The notes under the pieces: model-generated
Databases searched by the model: none
Seen by the model: the letters and a program-made list of their open reading frames with translations, nothing else
What the model was told of the DNA's origin: nothing
Program-made: the position numbers and the translations under genes
Assembly (NCBI GenBank): GCA_003671195.1
Contig: QWPJ01000206.1
Coordinates: 1 to 35,956, forward strand
Direction of reading: 5' to 3'
Length of the DNA: 35,956 bases
Source: Planctomycetota bacterium
GTDB taxonomy: Bacteria > Planctomycetota > Planctomycetia > Pirellulales > Pirellulaceae
In this document: positions 8,239 through 17,186 of the stretch, piece after piece
Layout: every line of letters starts with the position of its first letter
How positions within the stretch are numbered: the first letter of the stretch is position 1

Positions 8239-9198
8239 CTATCGATGCATTGCGCTCCGGACATGCACATCGACCCCATCATCGGTAGCAAACTGGCTTC
8301 CTGGTTCCATGTGCCCTCTTCGGAGCATGGCAAGCCCGATCCAAAGTCCTCTGCCGGTTTCGATGGTGTCAGATGGGCTAGCAGAGGTTAGGGTTCCGAT
8401 GGATTTCCCATTCAGCATCCATTCACTGGGTCCTTGAAACTTCCAGGCCGAGTCGGTTTGCAGTTCGACCAGTGCTAGTTTTTTTTGAACTTGTCCTAAG
8501 GCATCGAGCCGTGCGACGGTTTCCTGTCCTAGATAGCAACCTTTGTTGAACGAAATGGCTCGCGCATCGATACCGATTTCCTGGGGCAGATTCCGTTCAT
8601 CGATATCGACGCCATACCAGGGCCAGAAGTTTTTGATTCGCAGCGTCTCCCAGGCCGAGCCATCATGCGTTTGGAGGTTAGGGGTTTGGCTGGGATGACA
8701 AACGCTGGACAATTCGGCGATCTCCGGACACTGGGTTCCTGGTGTTGCCAAGACCAGGAGCGTACCGGGGCCTAACCATGGGACCTGAATGCTGATGGCT
8801 TGCTTGCCAAAGACCTCTGAGCATTCCTTGGTTTCTCGCAACTCTGCGAGATGGGTTTGCATCCAGGGGGATTCAGGTCGAAGCAGGTAGGCGAGAAAGT
8901 CTTCGGAGGCATCACGTACTATCGCATCCTCGCGGATGATGTATCGATCGATATGAGGGACCAGTCGATGGGCTTGTCCGGGCGAGGAGATCCAGAGCGT
9001 ACGCGAATCGAGGCAAGCGACCGAGCCATGGGAGATTGTCCGCCCTTTGACATCGAGCATGAACGACTCTCTGCTTTGTCCGCTTTGCAACGAACGCAGG
9101 TCTTGAGTGCAGAGGTTGTTGAGGATCTTGTTGCGATCCACCCCGGTCAACTCGAGGACGGTCAGTGGACCGATGGAAAATCCTTCAGGGAGACTCAT
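8239..9198 (-). CDS. ygfZ: YgfZ/GcvT-like folate-binding protein
   Basis: 319-residue member of the YgfZ branch of the aminomethyltransferase (GcvT) fold, a folate-binding helper in assembly or repair of certain iron-sulfur clusters. The diagnostic motif KGCYLGQE is present at residues 219-226 with its cysteine at 221, followed by TVARLDALGQVQKKL. The N-terminal part shows LTGVDRNKILNNLCTQDL (17-34), matching the folate-fold start. Length is close to E. coli YgfZ. It begins 6 bases after the ychF stop, and lysS lies upstream, so lysS-ychF-ygfZ is probably one operon. No ribosome site is obvious before the ATG. A GcvT glycine-cleavage role is unlikely because of the YgfZ motif. Confidence 0.9.
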   Translation of the reverse strand: MSLPEGFSIGPLTVLELTGVDRNKILNNLCTQDLRSLQSGQSRESFMLDVKGRTISHGSVACLDSRTLWISSPGQAHRLVPHIDRYIIREDAIVRDASEDFLAYLLRPESPWMQTHLAELRETKECSEVFGKQAISIQVPWLGPGTLLVLATPGTQCPEIAELSSVCHPSQTPNLQTHDGSAWETLRIKNFWPWYGVDIDERNLPQEIGIDARAISFNKGCYLGQETVARLDALGQVQKKLALVELQTDSAWKFQGPSEWMLNGKSIGTLTSASPSDTIETGRGLWIGLAMLRRGHMEPGSQFATDDGVDVHVRSAMHR

Positions 9199-9204
9199 GG
9201 ATTT

Positions 9205-10296
9205 TCAGACGTTGAATAGGAAGTGGCAGATATCACCGTCTTGCATGATATAGCTCTTGCCTTCGGTCCGCATCTTGCCGTTGGCTCGGATTTCCTTTTC
9301 GTTGCTGAATTTTTCTAAGTCCTCAAGGGCGTAGCATTCGCAGCGGATGAAGCCTCGTTCGAAGTCGGTATGGATAACCCCGGCGGCTTGGGGTGCGGTT
9401 GCACCGATGGGAATGGTCCAGGCTCGGATTTCTTTTTCCCCGGCGGTGAAGTAGCTTTGCAAACCGAGGGTCTTGTAAGTTTGCCTTGCTACTGATTGCA
9501 GCGCGGGTTCATCGAGTCCGACCGCAGCGAGCATTTCGCTCCGATCGGGGTCTTCGAGTTCCGCGATTTCCGACTCGAGTTTGGCGCATACAGGAACGAC
9601 CAGTGCACCTTTTTTCGCGGCGAGTTCACGGACGCGTTGGACCATGGGTCCTTGGCCGTGCAGATCGGTTTCGTCGACGTTGGCGATGTAGAGGATGGGC
9701 TTGGCCGTCATGAGTCCGAAGCTGCGTATGGCCTTGGACTCTGCTTCGTCGAGTTGGAGGGATCGCAAAGGTTGTTCAGAGTTGAGGTGCTCCATGCACT
9801 TCTGCATAACGCCGACTCGGAATTTGGCTTCTTTGTCGCCGGTTCTCGCGGCGCGTTCGGCTTTTGGAATCGCCGTCTCGACGCTCTGGATATCGGAAAA
9901 GAGCAGTTCCATTTCGATCGTTTCCATATCGGAAACCGGATCGATTTTGCCTGCCACGTGAGTCACGTCCGGATCTTCAAAGCAACGGACGACTTGCAAG
10001 ATCGCGTCGACCTCTCGGATGTGGCTTAGGAATTTATTTCCGAGTCCTTCTCCCTCGCTTGCACCTTTGACGATCCCGGCGATGTCGACCAATTTGAACA
10101 TCGCGGGGATGATCTTTTGGGTTTTGATGAAATGCTCGATTCGTTTGAGCCTCGCGTCGGGGATACTGACGATCCCCTCATTGGGCTCGATCGTGCAGAA
10201 CGGATAATTCGCAGCTTGGGCTCCTTGCGATCCGGTCAATGCATTGAACAGAGTGCTCTTACCGACATTGGGCAAACCTACAATTCCAGCTTCCAT
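9205..10296 (-). CDS. ychF: YchF/OLA1 family ATPase
   Basis: 363-residue Obg-related P-loop protein that binds ATP rather than GTP and associates with ribosomes; in E. coli it is linked to the oxidative stress response. G1 is GLPNVGKST at residues 7-15, G2 lies in [13 protein letters not shown], and G3 is [18 protein letters not shown]. The G4 position reads NVDE instead of NKxD, the known reason for ATP preference in this family. The C-terminal TGS domain is recognisable ([15 protein letters not shown]). Length matches the family. It sits 41 bases after lysS and 6 bases before ygfZ. Confidence 0.97.
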   Translation of the reverse strand: MEAGIVGLPNVGKSTLFNALTGSQGAQAANYPFCTIEPNEGIVSIPDARLKRIEHFIKTQKIIPAMFKLVDIAGIVKGASEGEGLGNKFLSHIREVDAILQVVRCFEDPDVTHVAGKIDPVSDMETIEMELLFSDIQSVETAIPKAERAARTGDKEAKFRVGVMQKCMEHLNSEQPLRSLQLDEAESKAIRSFGLMTAKPILYIANVDETDLHGQGPMVQRVRELAAKKGALVVPVCAKLESEIAELEDPDRSEMLAAVGLDEPALQSVARQTYKTLGLQSYFTAGEKEIRAWTIPIGATAPQAAGVIHTDFERGFIRCECYALEDLEKFSNEKEIRANGKMRTEGKSYIMQDGDICHFLFNV

Positions 10297-10337
10297 CGAC
10301 TTGTCTTTCTATGTGCCAATTGCCTATTTCGTTCGCC

Positions 10338-11924
10338 TTAGGATTCATGCCGCAACAGCGGGAAGAGAATCACATCGCGGATGCTTCGAGAGTTCGTCAA
10401 GAGCATCACCAATCGATCGATTCCGATCCCCAATCCTCCTGCGGGGGGCATCCCGTATCTCAAGGCTCGGATGAAATCGCTATCCATCTTGGCCATCGAG
10501 TCTTCCTCGGACATCCCCTCTAGCTGGGTTTTAAAGAGCGATTCTTGCAGGATCGGATCGTTGAGTTCGGTGTAAGCGTTCGCGAGTTCCATGCCGTGGA
10601 TGAAAAGCTCAAAGCGTTCGGCGATGTTGGGGTTCGTGGCGCTTCGCTTGGTCAGTGGGCATAGGCTCGCTGGGTAGTCGGTAACAAAAATAGGTCCTAC
10701 CAAGGAGTCTTCGACTTTCTCCTCGAAGACCTCGCTGACGACGACGTCGGGGTGCTTGCCTTGAGGATCCAGCCCGATCTTTTTGGCCAGTGTGGCGATC
10801 CCCTCGGTATCGTCAATCTTCAGACCGGTATGCTCTTCGAAGAGCTCCGAGTACGTTTTTCTGGCAAATGGGGGGGTGAAATCGATTGCAAGATCGCCCC
10901 ACATCAATTGGTAGCCTTGGCCCGTCGCCTCGATCGCTTCGACGATGATTTGCTGGGTCAGATCCATCATGACTTTGTAATCGGCGTAGGCCCAATACAA
11001 TTCGATCATGGTGAACTCAGGATTGTGCTTTGGGCTGATCCCTTCGTTGCGGTAGACACGTCCTATTTCATACACGCGCTCGATGCCGCCGACCATGAGT
11101 CGCTTCAAGTGCAGTTCTAGCGCGATTCGCAGAACAAGCTTCATGTCCAGGGCATTGTGATGGGTTTGGAAGGGTTTGGCGGCCGCGCCGCCGGCGATGG
11201 TGTGAAGGGTTGGACCCTCGACCTCGACAAACTCATGCTTGGAAAGGGTTTTGCGGATCGATTGAATGATTTTCGTTCGATTCAAAAACGTATGGAGCGA
11301 CTCTGGGTTGTAAGTCAGATCGACATAGCGCATTCGCTGTCGCAACTCTGGATCTTGCAAGCCAGCATGCTTCTCCGGTGGTGGCTCGAGCGTCTTGGTC
11401 ATGTAGTGCAGTTTCGATGCGAAAACGGTCAATTCACCGGTGTTGGTCCGTCCTAGTCGTCCGTCAATTCCGATCAAATCTCCGAAATCCAGAAGCTTCG
11501 TAAGCTCGAAATCCTCGTCGGGTAGGTGCCCCTTGGGGATCATCACTTGGATATCGCCGGTCAGATCTCGGATGTTCAAGAAAACCAACTTGCCGGCCGT
11601 TCGCATCAGGAGGATTCGGCCCGCGATACGGACCTGGGGGCCGACCTCCTGGCCTTCTCCCTGCTGGGTCTTCCAAGCTCTGTAATCGACCGGGACAGAG
11701 GCCTCGAAGTCGGGCAACTCGACGATCGAGCCGTCTTGTTTCTCAAAGTGGACTTCCGGGGCTTTGGCCCGGACTGCATCGATAAAGAGTCGTTGGTCAA
11801 ATCGATGGCCCCAAGGGTCGATTCCCATGGCCTCGATCTTCTTGAGCTTTTCGAGCCGCGCAGCTTGATGCACCCCAAGTTCATGAGAATTTTGCGAGCC
11901 AGAATCGGACTTCGGGTCAGACAT
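10338..11924 (-). CDS. lysS: Lysyl-tRNA synthetase, class II
   Basis: 528-residue cytoplasmic class II lysyl-tRNA synthetase, which charges tRNA-Lys using ATP. An N-terminal OB-fold anticodon domain (RIAGRILLMRTAGKLVFLNI) precedes the catalytic core. Motif 2 is seen as GRVYRNEGISPKHNPEFTMI, followed by ELYWAYADYKVMMDL, and motif 3 as GGLGIGIDRLVMLL near the C-terminus. Length agrees with bacterial LysS, with a short extra N-terminal stretch rich in Ser and Asp. It is the first gene of a likely lysS-ychF-ygfZ operon and divergent from rarA across a 97-base gap. No Shine-Dalgarno is visible, as for several genes here. Confidence 0.97.
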   Translation of the reverse strand: MSDPKSDSGSQNSHELGVHQAARLEKLKKIEAMGIDPWGHRFDQRLFIDAVRAKAPEVHFEKQDGSIVELPDFEASVPVDYRAWKTQQGEGQEVGPQVRIAGRILLMRTAGKLVFLNIRDLTGDIQVMIPKGHLPDEDFELTKLLDFGDLIGIDGRLGRTNTGELTVFASKLHYMTKTLEPPPEKHAGLQDPELRQRMRYVDLTYNPESLHTFLNRTKIIQSIRKTLSKHEFVEVEGPTLHTIAGGAAAKPFQTHHNALDMKLVLRIALELHLKRLMVGGIERVYEIGRVYRNEGISPKHNPEFTMIELYWAYADYKVMMDLTQQIIVEAIEATGQGYQLMWGDLAIDFTPPFARKTYSELFEEHTGLKIDDTEGIATLAKKIGLDPQGKHPDVVVSEVFEEKVEDSLVGPIFVTDYPASLCPLTKRSATNPNIAERFELFIHGMELANAYTELNDPILQESLFKTQLEGMSEEDSMAKMDSDFIRALRYGMPPAGGLGIGIDRLVMLLTNSRSIRDVILFPLLRHES

Positions 11925-12021
11925 TGTCTAAAATCCGTAGGAGTAGGAAAACCGAAAGCCCGAGATTGTAGGGAATAACTCGGGAAAACCAAGCTCATTC
12001 GCCCCCCCACTGAGCAACCCT

Positions 12022-13392
12022 ATGCCAAGCGGCCAAGAAACAATGGATTTATTTTCAAAAGCCGAGGAAGCCAACCGCCAAAGCGCTCAGCCTTTGGCCG
12101 CCCGAATGCGGCCAGCGACCCTCGATCAGATGGTCGGACAATCCCATATTCTCGCTTCCGGAAAGCTTCTGAGGCGTCTGGTCGAGGCCCGCCGCGTCCA
12201 GTCGTTGCTGTTCTACGGCCCCCCTGGGACCGGCAAGACAACCCTGGCAAGACTCATCGCCGCAGAGACCCAAGCCGCTTTCCGGCAGATCAATGCCGTC
12301 ACAAGCGGGATCAAGGAGCTGCGCGAAGCGCTCGATTGGGCTCGAAGCGAACTGAGCGTCACGGGCTCTCGGCCGATCCTCTTTATCGACGAAATCCACC
12401 GCTTCAACCGTTCCCAGCAGGACGCCTTGTTGCCCGACGTCGAATCCGGAACGATCGCTCTAGTCGGCGCAACGACGAGCAACCCCTTCTTTGCAGTCAA
12501 TGGTGCTTTGCTCAGTCGCTCGCAAGTCTTCGAGCTTCACCCACTGTCGGAGCCGGAGTTGGTCGGGCTGCTTCGACGCGCCATCGAGGACCCGCAAGTG
12601 GGGTTTGGGCGTTATGCGATCCGGTTCGACGAGCGAGCCCTCGAGTACTGTGCTCGGATTGCCGAGGGGGATGCTCGACGCGCTTTGAACGCTTTGGAGA
12701 TTTCGGTCCTGTCCTCGAATCGACACCCGATCGAACTGACCGTCGAGCTGATGCAAGAGAGCATGCAGAAGAAAATACTCCAATTCGATCCGGCCGGTGA
12801 CCAACACTATGACATGGCAAGCGCGCTGATCAAGAGCCTTCGAGGATCCGATGCCGATGCGGCCCTGTACTGGCTAGCACGCGCCATCGAAAGTGGCGAG
12901 GAGGTCCGATTCCTGACACGAAGACTCGTGATCTTTGCCAGCGAAGACATCGGCAATGCGGACCCGCGTGCACTGAGCCTTGCCGTCGCGACGATGCAAG
13001 CTTGCGAATTTGTCGGTCTGCCCGAATGCCAGTTGAATCTATCCCAGGCCGTGATCTACTTAGCGCTAGCACCCAAAAGCAATTCCGCTACGACGGCCAT
13101 CATGGCCGCGCGCCATGAAGTCCAAGAAGGGACTTTGATCCCTGTTCCAATCCACCTTCGCGATGGCCATTATGCGGGCTCCAAGCAACTCGGCCACGGC
13201 GTCGGCTACCAGTACTCCCACGATGCGCCCGATGGAATCGCTTCCCAAGACTACTTGGGGGTCGATCGCCAGTTCTACCATCCGACAGATCGAGGCGCCG
13301 AGCGTGAGCTCGCGCTCCGCTACGATGCGATTCGCAACAAACTCAAACCACCCTCCGAACGTCCCGGTTCTGCGATGGAGAGCAACCCATGA
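12022..13392 (+). CDS. rarA: Replication-associated recombination protein A (AAA+ ATPase)
   Basis: RarA/MgsA, a clamp-loader-like AAA+ ATPase that acts at stalled replication forks. From this start (456 residues) the Walker A motif is GPPGTGKT at 66-73, Walker B is ILFIDEIHRF with DEIH at 123-126, and the sensor is VGATTSNP. The family-typical PLAARMRPATLDQMVGQ opens the conserved part, and the RarA-specific C-terminal region (HYDMASALIKSLRGSD, then RLVIFASEDIGNADP) is complete. An ATG at 12043 (MDLFSKAEE) may be the true start, since conservation begins there; neither start has a good ribosome site. Its stop overlaps the next gene's start as ATGA. Confidence 0.95.
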   Translation: MPSGQETMDLFSKAEEANRQSAQPLAARMRPATLDQMVGQSHILASGKLLRRLVEARRVQSLLFYGPPGTGKTTLARLIAAETQAAFRQINAVTSGIKELREALDWARSELSVTGSRPILFIDEIHRFNRSQQDALLPDVESGTIALVGATTSNPFFAVNGALLSRSQVFELHPLSEPELVGLLRRAIEDPQVGFGRYAIRFDERALEYCARIAEGDARRALNALEISVLSSNRHPIELTVELMQESMQKKILQFDPAGDQHYDMASALIKSLRGSDADAALYWLARAIESGEEVRFLTRRLVIFASEDIGNADPRALSLAVATMQACEFVGLPECQLNLSQAVIYLALAPKSNSATTAIMAARHEVQEGTLIPVPIHLRDGHYAGSKQLGHGVGYQYSHDAPDGIASQDYLGVDRQFYHPTDRGAERELALRYDAIRNKLKPPSERPGSAMESNP

Positions 13393-14726
13393 AACCTCCC
13401 TACCACCGATCGAAACTTCGATCCGAGTCCCTTTTCTGGGCTTGTCTTGCGTGCCTAACGGGCATCGTTTTAGCGGCCCCGATCCAAGAGCCACCCGAGA
13501 GCATCTCCCTGAAACAACGGGTCGAATCGCTCTCCAAAGAACTCGATGCGGACAAAGAGCAGCAACGAGACGCTGCTGAAAAAGCACTGCTGGAAATCGG
13601 ACCCGATGCACTCGAGTTCCTTCCGCAAACCGACGACCTAGCATCCGAGGAATGGACCATGCGCATCGAACGGATTCGAGCCCGGTTTGTCGAGGATTCC
13701 ACCTTCGATTTCCATGAGCCGGCCATGGTCAATATCCAAGGCAATCTGAGTGTTTTCGAGGCGCTTGAAGCGATCCAAAAGCAAACGCGAAATCCCATCG
13801 GACTCGGCCCATTTCGAGGCCAAGACGCATTTCAGGAAAAATTTGATTTCGACATCCAAGGAGTGACCTTCTGGGAAGCCATCGACGAAGTGCTCGGAAA
13901 AATCAACTGGCAGATTACCCCAAGGGACGGCGCTGGATTGTTGTTTGGCCCCAAATTCGCGATCCCAGAGGGGCAAGCCGAGTTGCTCAAGGCCATCTCC
14001 GTCGAGCCCCCACCGGCCATCTACATCGGAATCCTCCGCATGCAACCGATATCCCTGAGCAAGTCGATGAACTTTCTGGACCCTACGCAAAGCACCGCGA
14101 CTCTGGAATTCTCCTTGCACTGGGAACCCCGTTTCCATCCTGTCTTTGTCCGTTTTCCCATGGACAACTTGTCAGTCCGCACCGACAACAGCGAACTTTT
14201 GTTGGTACCCAAGGATCAGTCCAGCGAGTATGTCCCCTCGGGCTCCCAAATGATCACCTCGATGCGAGTGATCAAACCGACCCCAGCGGCCTTGAAGATC
14301 GGTTCTTGGAAAGGGGAGCTTCAAATCGCCGTACCTGGGCGATTATCGACGATCGAATTTAGCTCTCCGACCGAAAACAGCGGAAAAAGCCTCAGTACCG
14401 GCGACATGAAAGTGGTACTCGAGTCGGCCCGAAAGAATCGGGATTTGCAAGAGATCCAAATCGGCGTATCGTTAGCCAACCAGCCCTCGAGCGATGTGCT
14501 CCAAGGCTGGATCGCCCTTACGGATGCTTATCTTTTGGACAAAGATGGCAAGAAGATCGAACATGCCGGTTGGGCGACGACCCGACTTACCAAAAACGAC
14601 ATCGGGCTGAGTTATCTCTTTGACATCGAGGAGGACTTGAGCCAATACCGATTCGTCTACAAGGCACCCGATTCGGTGATCCTCCAGACCGTCGAGTATG
14701 AATTCAATAACATCCCGTTTCCTTAA
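13389..14726 (+). CDS. Exported protein with STN-like segment, function unknown
   Basis: 445 residues. A basic N-terminus and hydrophobic segment (about 15-31, LFWACLACLTGIVLAAP) form a signal peptide. A coiled, charged region follows (KQRVESLSKELDADKEQQRDAA onward), resembling the start of HEAT-like repeat proteins. Residues near 120-180 (VFEALEAIQKQTRNPIG ... DIQGVTFWEAIDEVLGKINW) resemble the STN/secretin N-terminal fold often found in planctomycete surface proteins. The C-terminal half is beta-rich without a motif I can name. The start ATG lies inside the rarA stop (ATGA), implying translational coupling, although an exported protein and a fork-repair ATPase have no obvious shared task. 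Confidence 0.75.
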   Translation: MKPPYHRSKLRSESLFWACLACLTGIVLAAPIQEPPESISLKQRVESLSKELDADKEQQRDAAEKALLEIGPDALEFLPQTDDLASEEWTMRIERIRARFVEDSTFDFHEPAMVNIQGNLSVFEALEAIQKQTRNPIGLGPFRGQDAFQEKFDFDIQGVTFWEAIDEVLGKINWQITPRDGAGLLFGPKFAIPEGQAELLKAISVEPPPAIYIGILRMQPISLSKSMNFLDPTQSTATLEFSLHWEPRFHPVFVRFPMDNLSVRTDNSELLLVPKDQSSEYVPSGSQMITSMRVIKPTPAALKIGSWKGELQIAVPGRLSTIEFSSPTENSGKSLSTGDMKVVLESARKNRDLQEIQIGVSLANQPSSDVLQGWIALTDAYLLDKDGKKIEHAGWATTRLTKNDIGLSYLFDIEEDLSQYRFVYKAPDSVILQTVEYEFNNIPFP

Positions 14727-14780
14727 ACATTCATTGCCCCTCCTTTTGATCCCCCTTCTGATCCAAGAAATGCTCAGCCT

Positions 14781-16031
14781 ATGATCGACTCGCTTGCTTG
14801 GGACCCCGAGATGGAAAGTCCTGCGACGATCGCCATTCTCGGAGCAGGACCACTGGGGATCGAAGCGGCACTCTATGCACGCTTCCTGGGTTACCACGTC
14901 TCGATCTTCGAAACCCGACGTGTCGCACACCGGATGCTCGACTGGAACCTGCGACCCTTGGAGGAACCTGCTGGCAAGATCACCACGAGTCTAGGACTCT
15001 CGGCCCTGCAGGCCCAGGATCCGACGTACATACCGCCGGAACCTAGCAGGATCTTCAACGGAAAGCAGTACGCTGAAGAATATCTTCTGCCCTTGGCGAA
15101 AACCGATCTGCTCTTCGACGATATCCACTTCCTGAGCCCTGTGATCGATATCTCTCGATTTCGTGTCGCAAGTCAACCTATTGCCGGACGCTTCGATGAG
15201 TATCCTTGGCAAGAGCGCTGCAACGATGAATTCCGAATCCTCGTCGAGGGCCGACATCGGGGTACCTGGGTCTCGCGCGCCGATTGCATCATCGACTGCC
15301 GAGGAAATCGAACCACTCGAGTCGGGCTCGGTCCTGCCGGCGGATTGGCCATCGGTGAACCCGAAGCTCGCAAAGCGTTTCTCGAACATCTGCCCGGCGA
15401 CCGGAAATTCGATCCGAAACAGTACGATGCCAAATCGATCCTCATCGCAGGCTCGACGCAGGATGCTTGCCGGACTCTCGGCGAGTGCCTCGAGTACGCT
15501 GGCCATGAACGGCTCGTATGGGTTCTGCCCCCTGCTCAAAGCGATGAGCCTGAGTTTCTTGCCAAGGCAAGGATGGAACTAGCCCAAAGAGCCTCACCGA
15601 GTTTTGTGATGATCGAGAGCCTAGGTGTCGAGTCCATCACTCTACAAGAGCAAGGCTCTTGGCAAGTCCGATTGCTCAAAGAGGACGACTCGAGCGTCGA
15701 GCTTCAGGTCGATCGGATCGCTAGCAGAACCGAGTATCAAGAAACACCCCTGGGCCCAACACTCCTCGCCTACAACCCTCATGCATCGAACTTCCTCGAG
15801 TCGAGTCTGCAGCAGTACGATCTATCGGATCATTCGCAATATAAGCATTTGCGACGTGCGCGAGATGTCTTGACGCCAGAGCCTGGGTACTTTCGACTGC
15901 GGGCCGATTCCCTCTGGGAGATCGGCTTGGAACGGCTCCGGACGATTTTTGCAATTCTCGGGGGACGCAGCGATTTGGACCTTTATGAGATCATGCGCAA
16001 GCAGCAATCGACAGGGCCCCAGGATGCCTAG
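14781..16031 (+). CDS. FAD/NAD(P)-binding oxidoreductase-like protein
   Basis: 416 residues with an N-terminal Rossmann dinucleotide-binding site: TIAILGAGPLGIEAALYARF, GxGxxG at 21-26, and the acidic end of strand 2 in VSIFETRR. A second strand-turn resembling a nucleotide site appears as SILIAGSTQDACRTLGE. The general look is of flavoprotein monooxygenases or pyridine nucleotide-disulfide oxidoreductases, but no redox CxxC is seen and the substrate cannot be named. An internal ATG at 14811 (MESPATIAI) is an alternative start. It follows the previous gene by 54 bases and faces the aldo/keto reductase gene, the two stops 51 bases apart. A 13-base sequence around the stop (16021-16033) is nearly repeated at 16037-16049. 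Confidence 0.75.
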   Translation: MIDSLAWDPEMESPATIAILGAGPLGIEAALYARFLGYHVSIFETRRVAHRMLDWNLRPLEEPAGKITTSLGLSALQAQDPTYIPPEPSRIFNGKQYAEEYLLPLAKTDLLFDDIHFLSPVIDISRFRVASQPIAGRFDEYPWQERCNDEFRILVEGRHRGTWVSRADCIIDCRGNRTTRVGLGPAGGLAIGEPEARKAFLEHLPGDRKFDPKQYDAKSILIAGSTQDACRTLGECLEYAGHERLVWVLPPAQSDEPEFLAKARMELAQRASPSFVMIESLGVESITLQEQGSWQVRLLKEDDSSVELQVDRIASRTEYQETPLGPTLLAYNPHASNFLESSLQQYDLSDHSQYKHLRRARDVLTPEPGYFRLRADSLWEIGLERLRTIFAILGGRSDLDLYEIMRKQQSTGPQDA

Positions 16032-16082
16032 TTTTCAGGACGCCTAGTTATTCGCTGGCCAATCGAAACTCCTAGCCAATCT

Positions 16083-17045
16083 CTACTCATAAATCGGGTA
16101 GTAGCATCCGAAGGCTTGCTCGCAGAATACCCCTGGGTCGTTGAAGCGTTGGCCGCGATCCAAACGACCGATCGTGGCCATTTGCTCCTCGGTGAGCTCG
16201 AAGTCCAGAAGGTTGAGGTTTTCCCCGAGCCGTTGAGGGTTCTGCGTCTTGGGGATCACCGAGGTACCGCGCTGCACGCCCCATCGCAGAACGACTTGAG
16301 CGGGTGTGCGCTCTACGTCGTGGGCTATTGCCTGGATGGCGGGTAGTTCCAAGACCGATTCAGAGGCCTGGGCCATCCCTAGCGGAACGTAGGACGGTGC
16401 CCCCAGAGGGCTAAAAGCGGTAAAAGCGATCCGTTCTTGCTGGCAGTACCTAAGGAGTTTTTGCTGCGTCAAATAAGGGTGCGATTCGACTTGCAATACC
16501 CCGGGTCGAATCCTTGCATAGGACAACAGATCGCGGATGAGCGAAACGCCAAAGTTGCTGATCCCCACGTTGCAAACCAGTCCGGCCTCGACGAGTCGTT
16601 CCATAGCCTCCCAGGTTTCGCTGATCGGGACGGCGTCTGGAATCATCGCCGGAGGGGACGCTTGGGGGTCAAAAAACCAACCCGCCGGGTAGCGGTGTTC
16701 GAAGGGAACATAAGCCAGTGCGATCGGGAAGTGGATCAGATAGAGATCCAGATAGTCTAGACGCAGATCCTTGAGGCTCCGTTCGCAGGCGCGTCGGACA
16801 TGTTCTTTGCGGTGGAATGTATTCCAAAGCTTGCTGGTAACCCAAAGTTCCTCGCGGCGACAAACTCCAGTCTTGACGATCTTTTCAATTCCCTGCCCCA
16901 CCTCTGGCTCATTGCCGTAATCCGACGCGCAATCGAAATGGCGATAACCGAGTTGGGCGGCCTGGACCGCCAATTCGGCTGTCGATGCGTTGGGGATCTT
17001 CCAAAATCCCAATCCGACGGGAGGGATGCAGAGCTGATTTATCAT
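16083..17045 (-). CDS. Aldo/keto reductase, aldose/xylose-reductase type
   Basis: 320-residue NAD(P)H-dependent aldo/keto reductase, probably reducing sugar aldehydes. The catalytic tetrad is at the spacing of aldose reductase: Asp38 and Tyr43 in FDCASDYGNE, Lys72 in VTSKLWNTFH and His105 in LYLIHFPIAL. The cofactor-binding stretch IPKTQNPQRLGENLNL is near the C-terminus. The segment around FHRKEHVRRACERSL and HRYPAGWFFDP resembles xylose reductases more than other AKRs. The start at 17045 (MINQLCIPPVGLGFWK) is where family similarity begins; a longer open frame to 17927 runs antisense through the TlpA gene and is rejected. Divergent from the TlpA-like lipoprotein over 141 bases. Confidence 0.93.
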   Translation of the reverse strand: MINQLCIPPVGLGFWKIPNASTAELAVQAAQLGYRHFDCASDYGNEPEVGQGIEKIVKTGVCRREELWVTSKLWNTFHRKEHVRRACERSLKDLRLDYLDLYLIHFPIALAYVPFEHRYPAGWFFDPQASPPAMIPDAVPISETWEAMERLVEAGLVCNVGISNFGVSLIRDLLSYARIRPGVLQVESHPYLTQQKLLRYCQQERIAFTAFSPLGAPSYVPLGMAQASESVLELPAIQAIAHDVERTPAQVVLRWGVQRGTSVIPKTQNPQRLGENLNLLDFELTEEQMATIGRLDRGQRFNDPGVFCEQAFGCYYPIYE

Positions 17046-17186
17046 GGTTTCTTGTGACGATTGAGAACGATTTTGGATGTTTCCGGCGGAAATCAAACCG
17101 GGCAAAGAGCAAGCAGTATTGCCTAGTGAGCCCGATTCGTTCAAGCTACTATCGGACTCGGATACCCCGTTTTTCGGAGAATCGTC

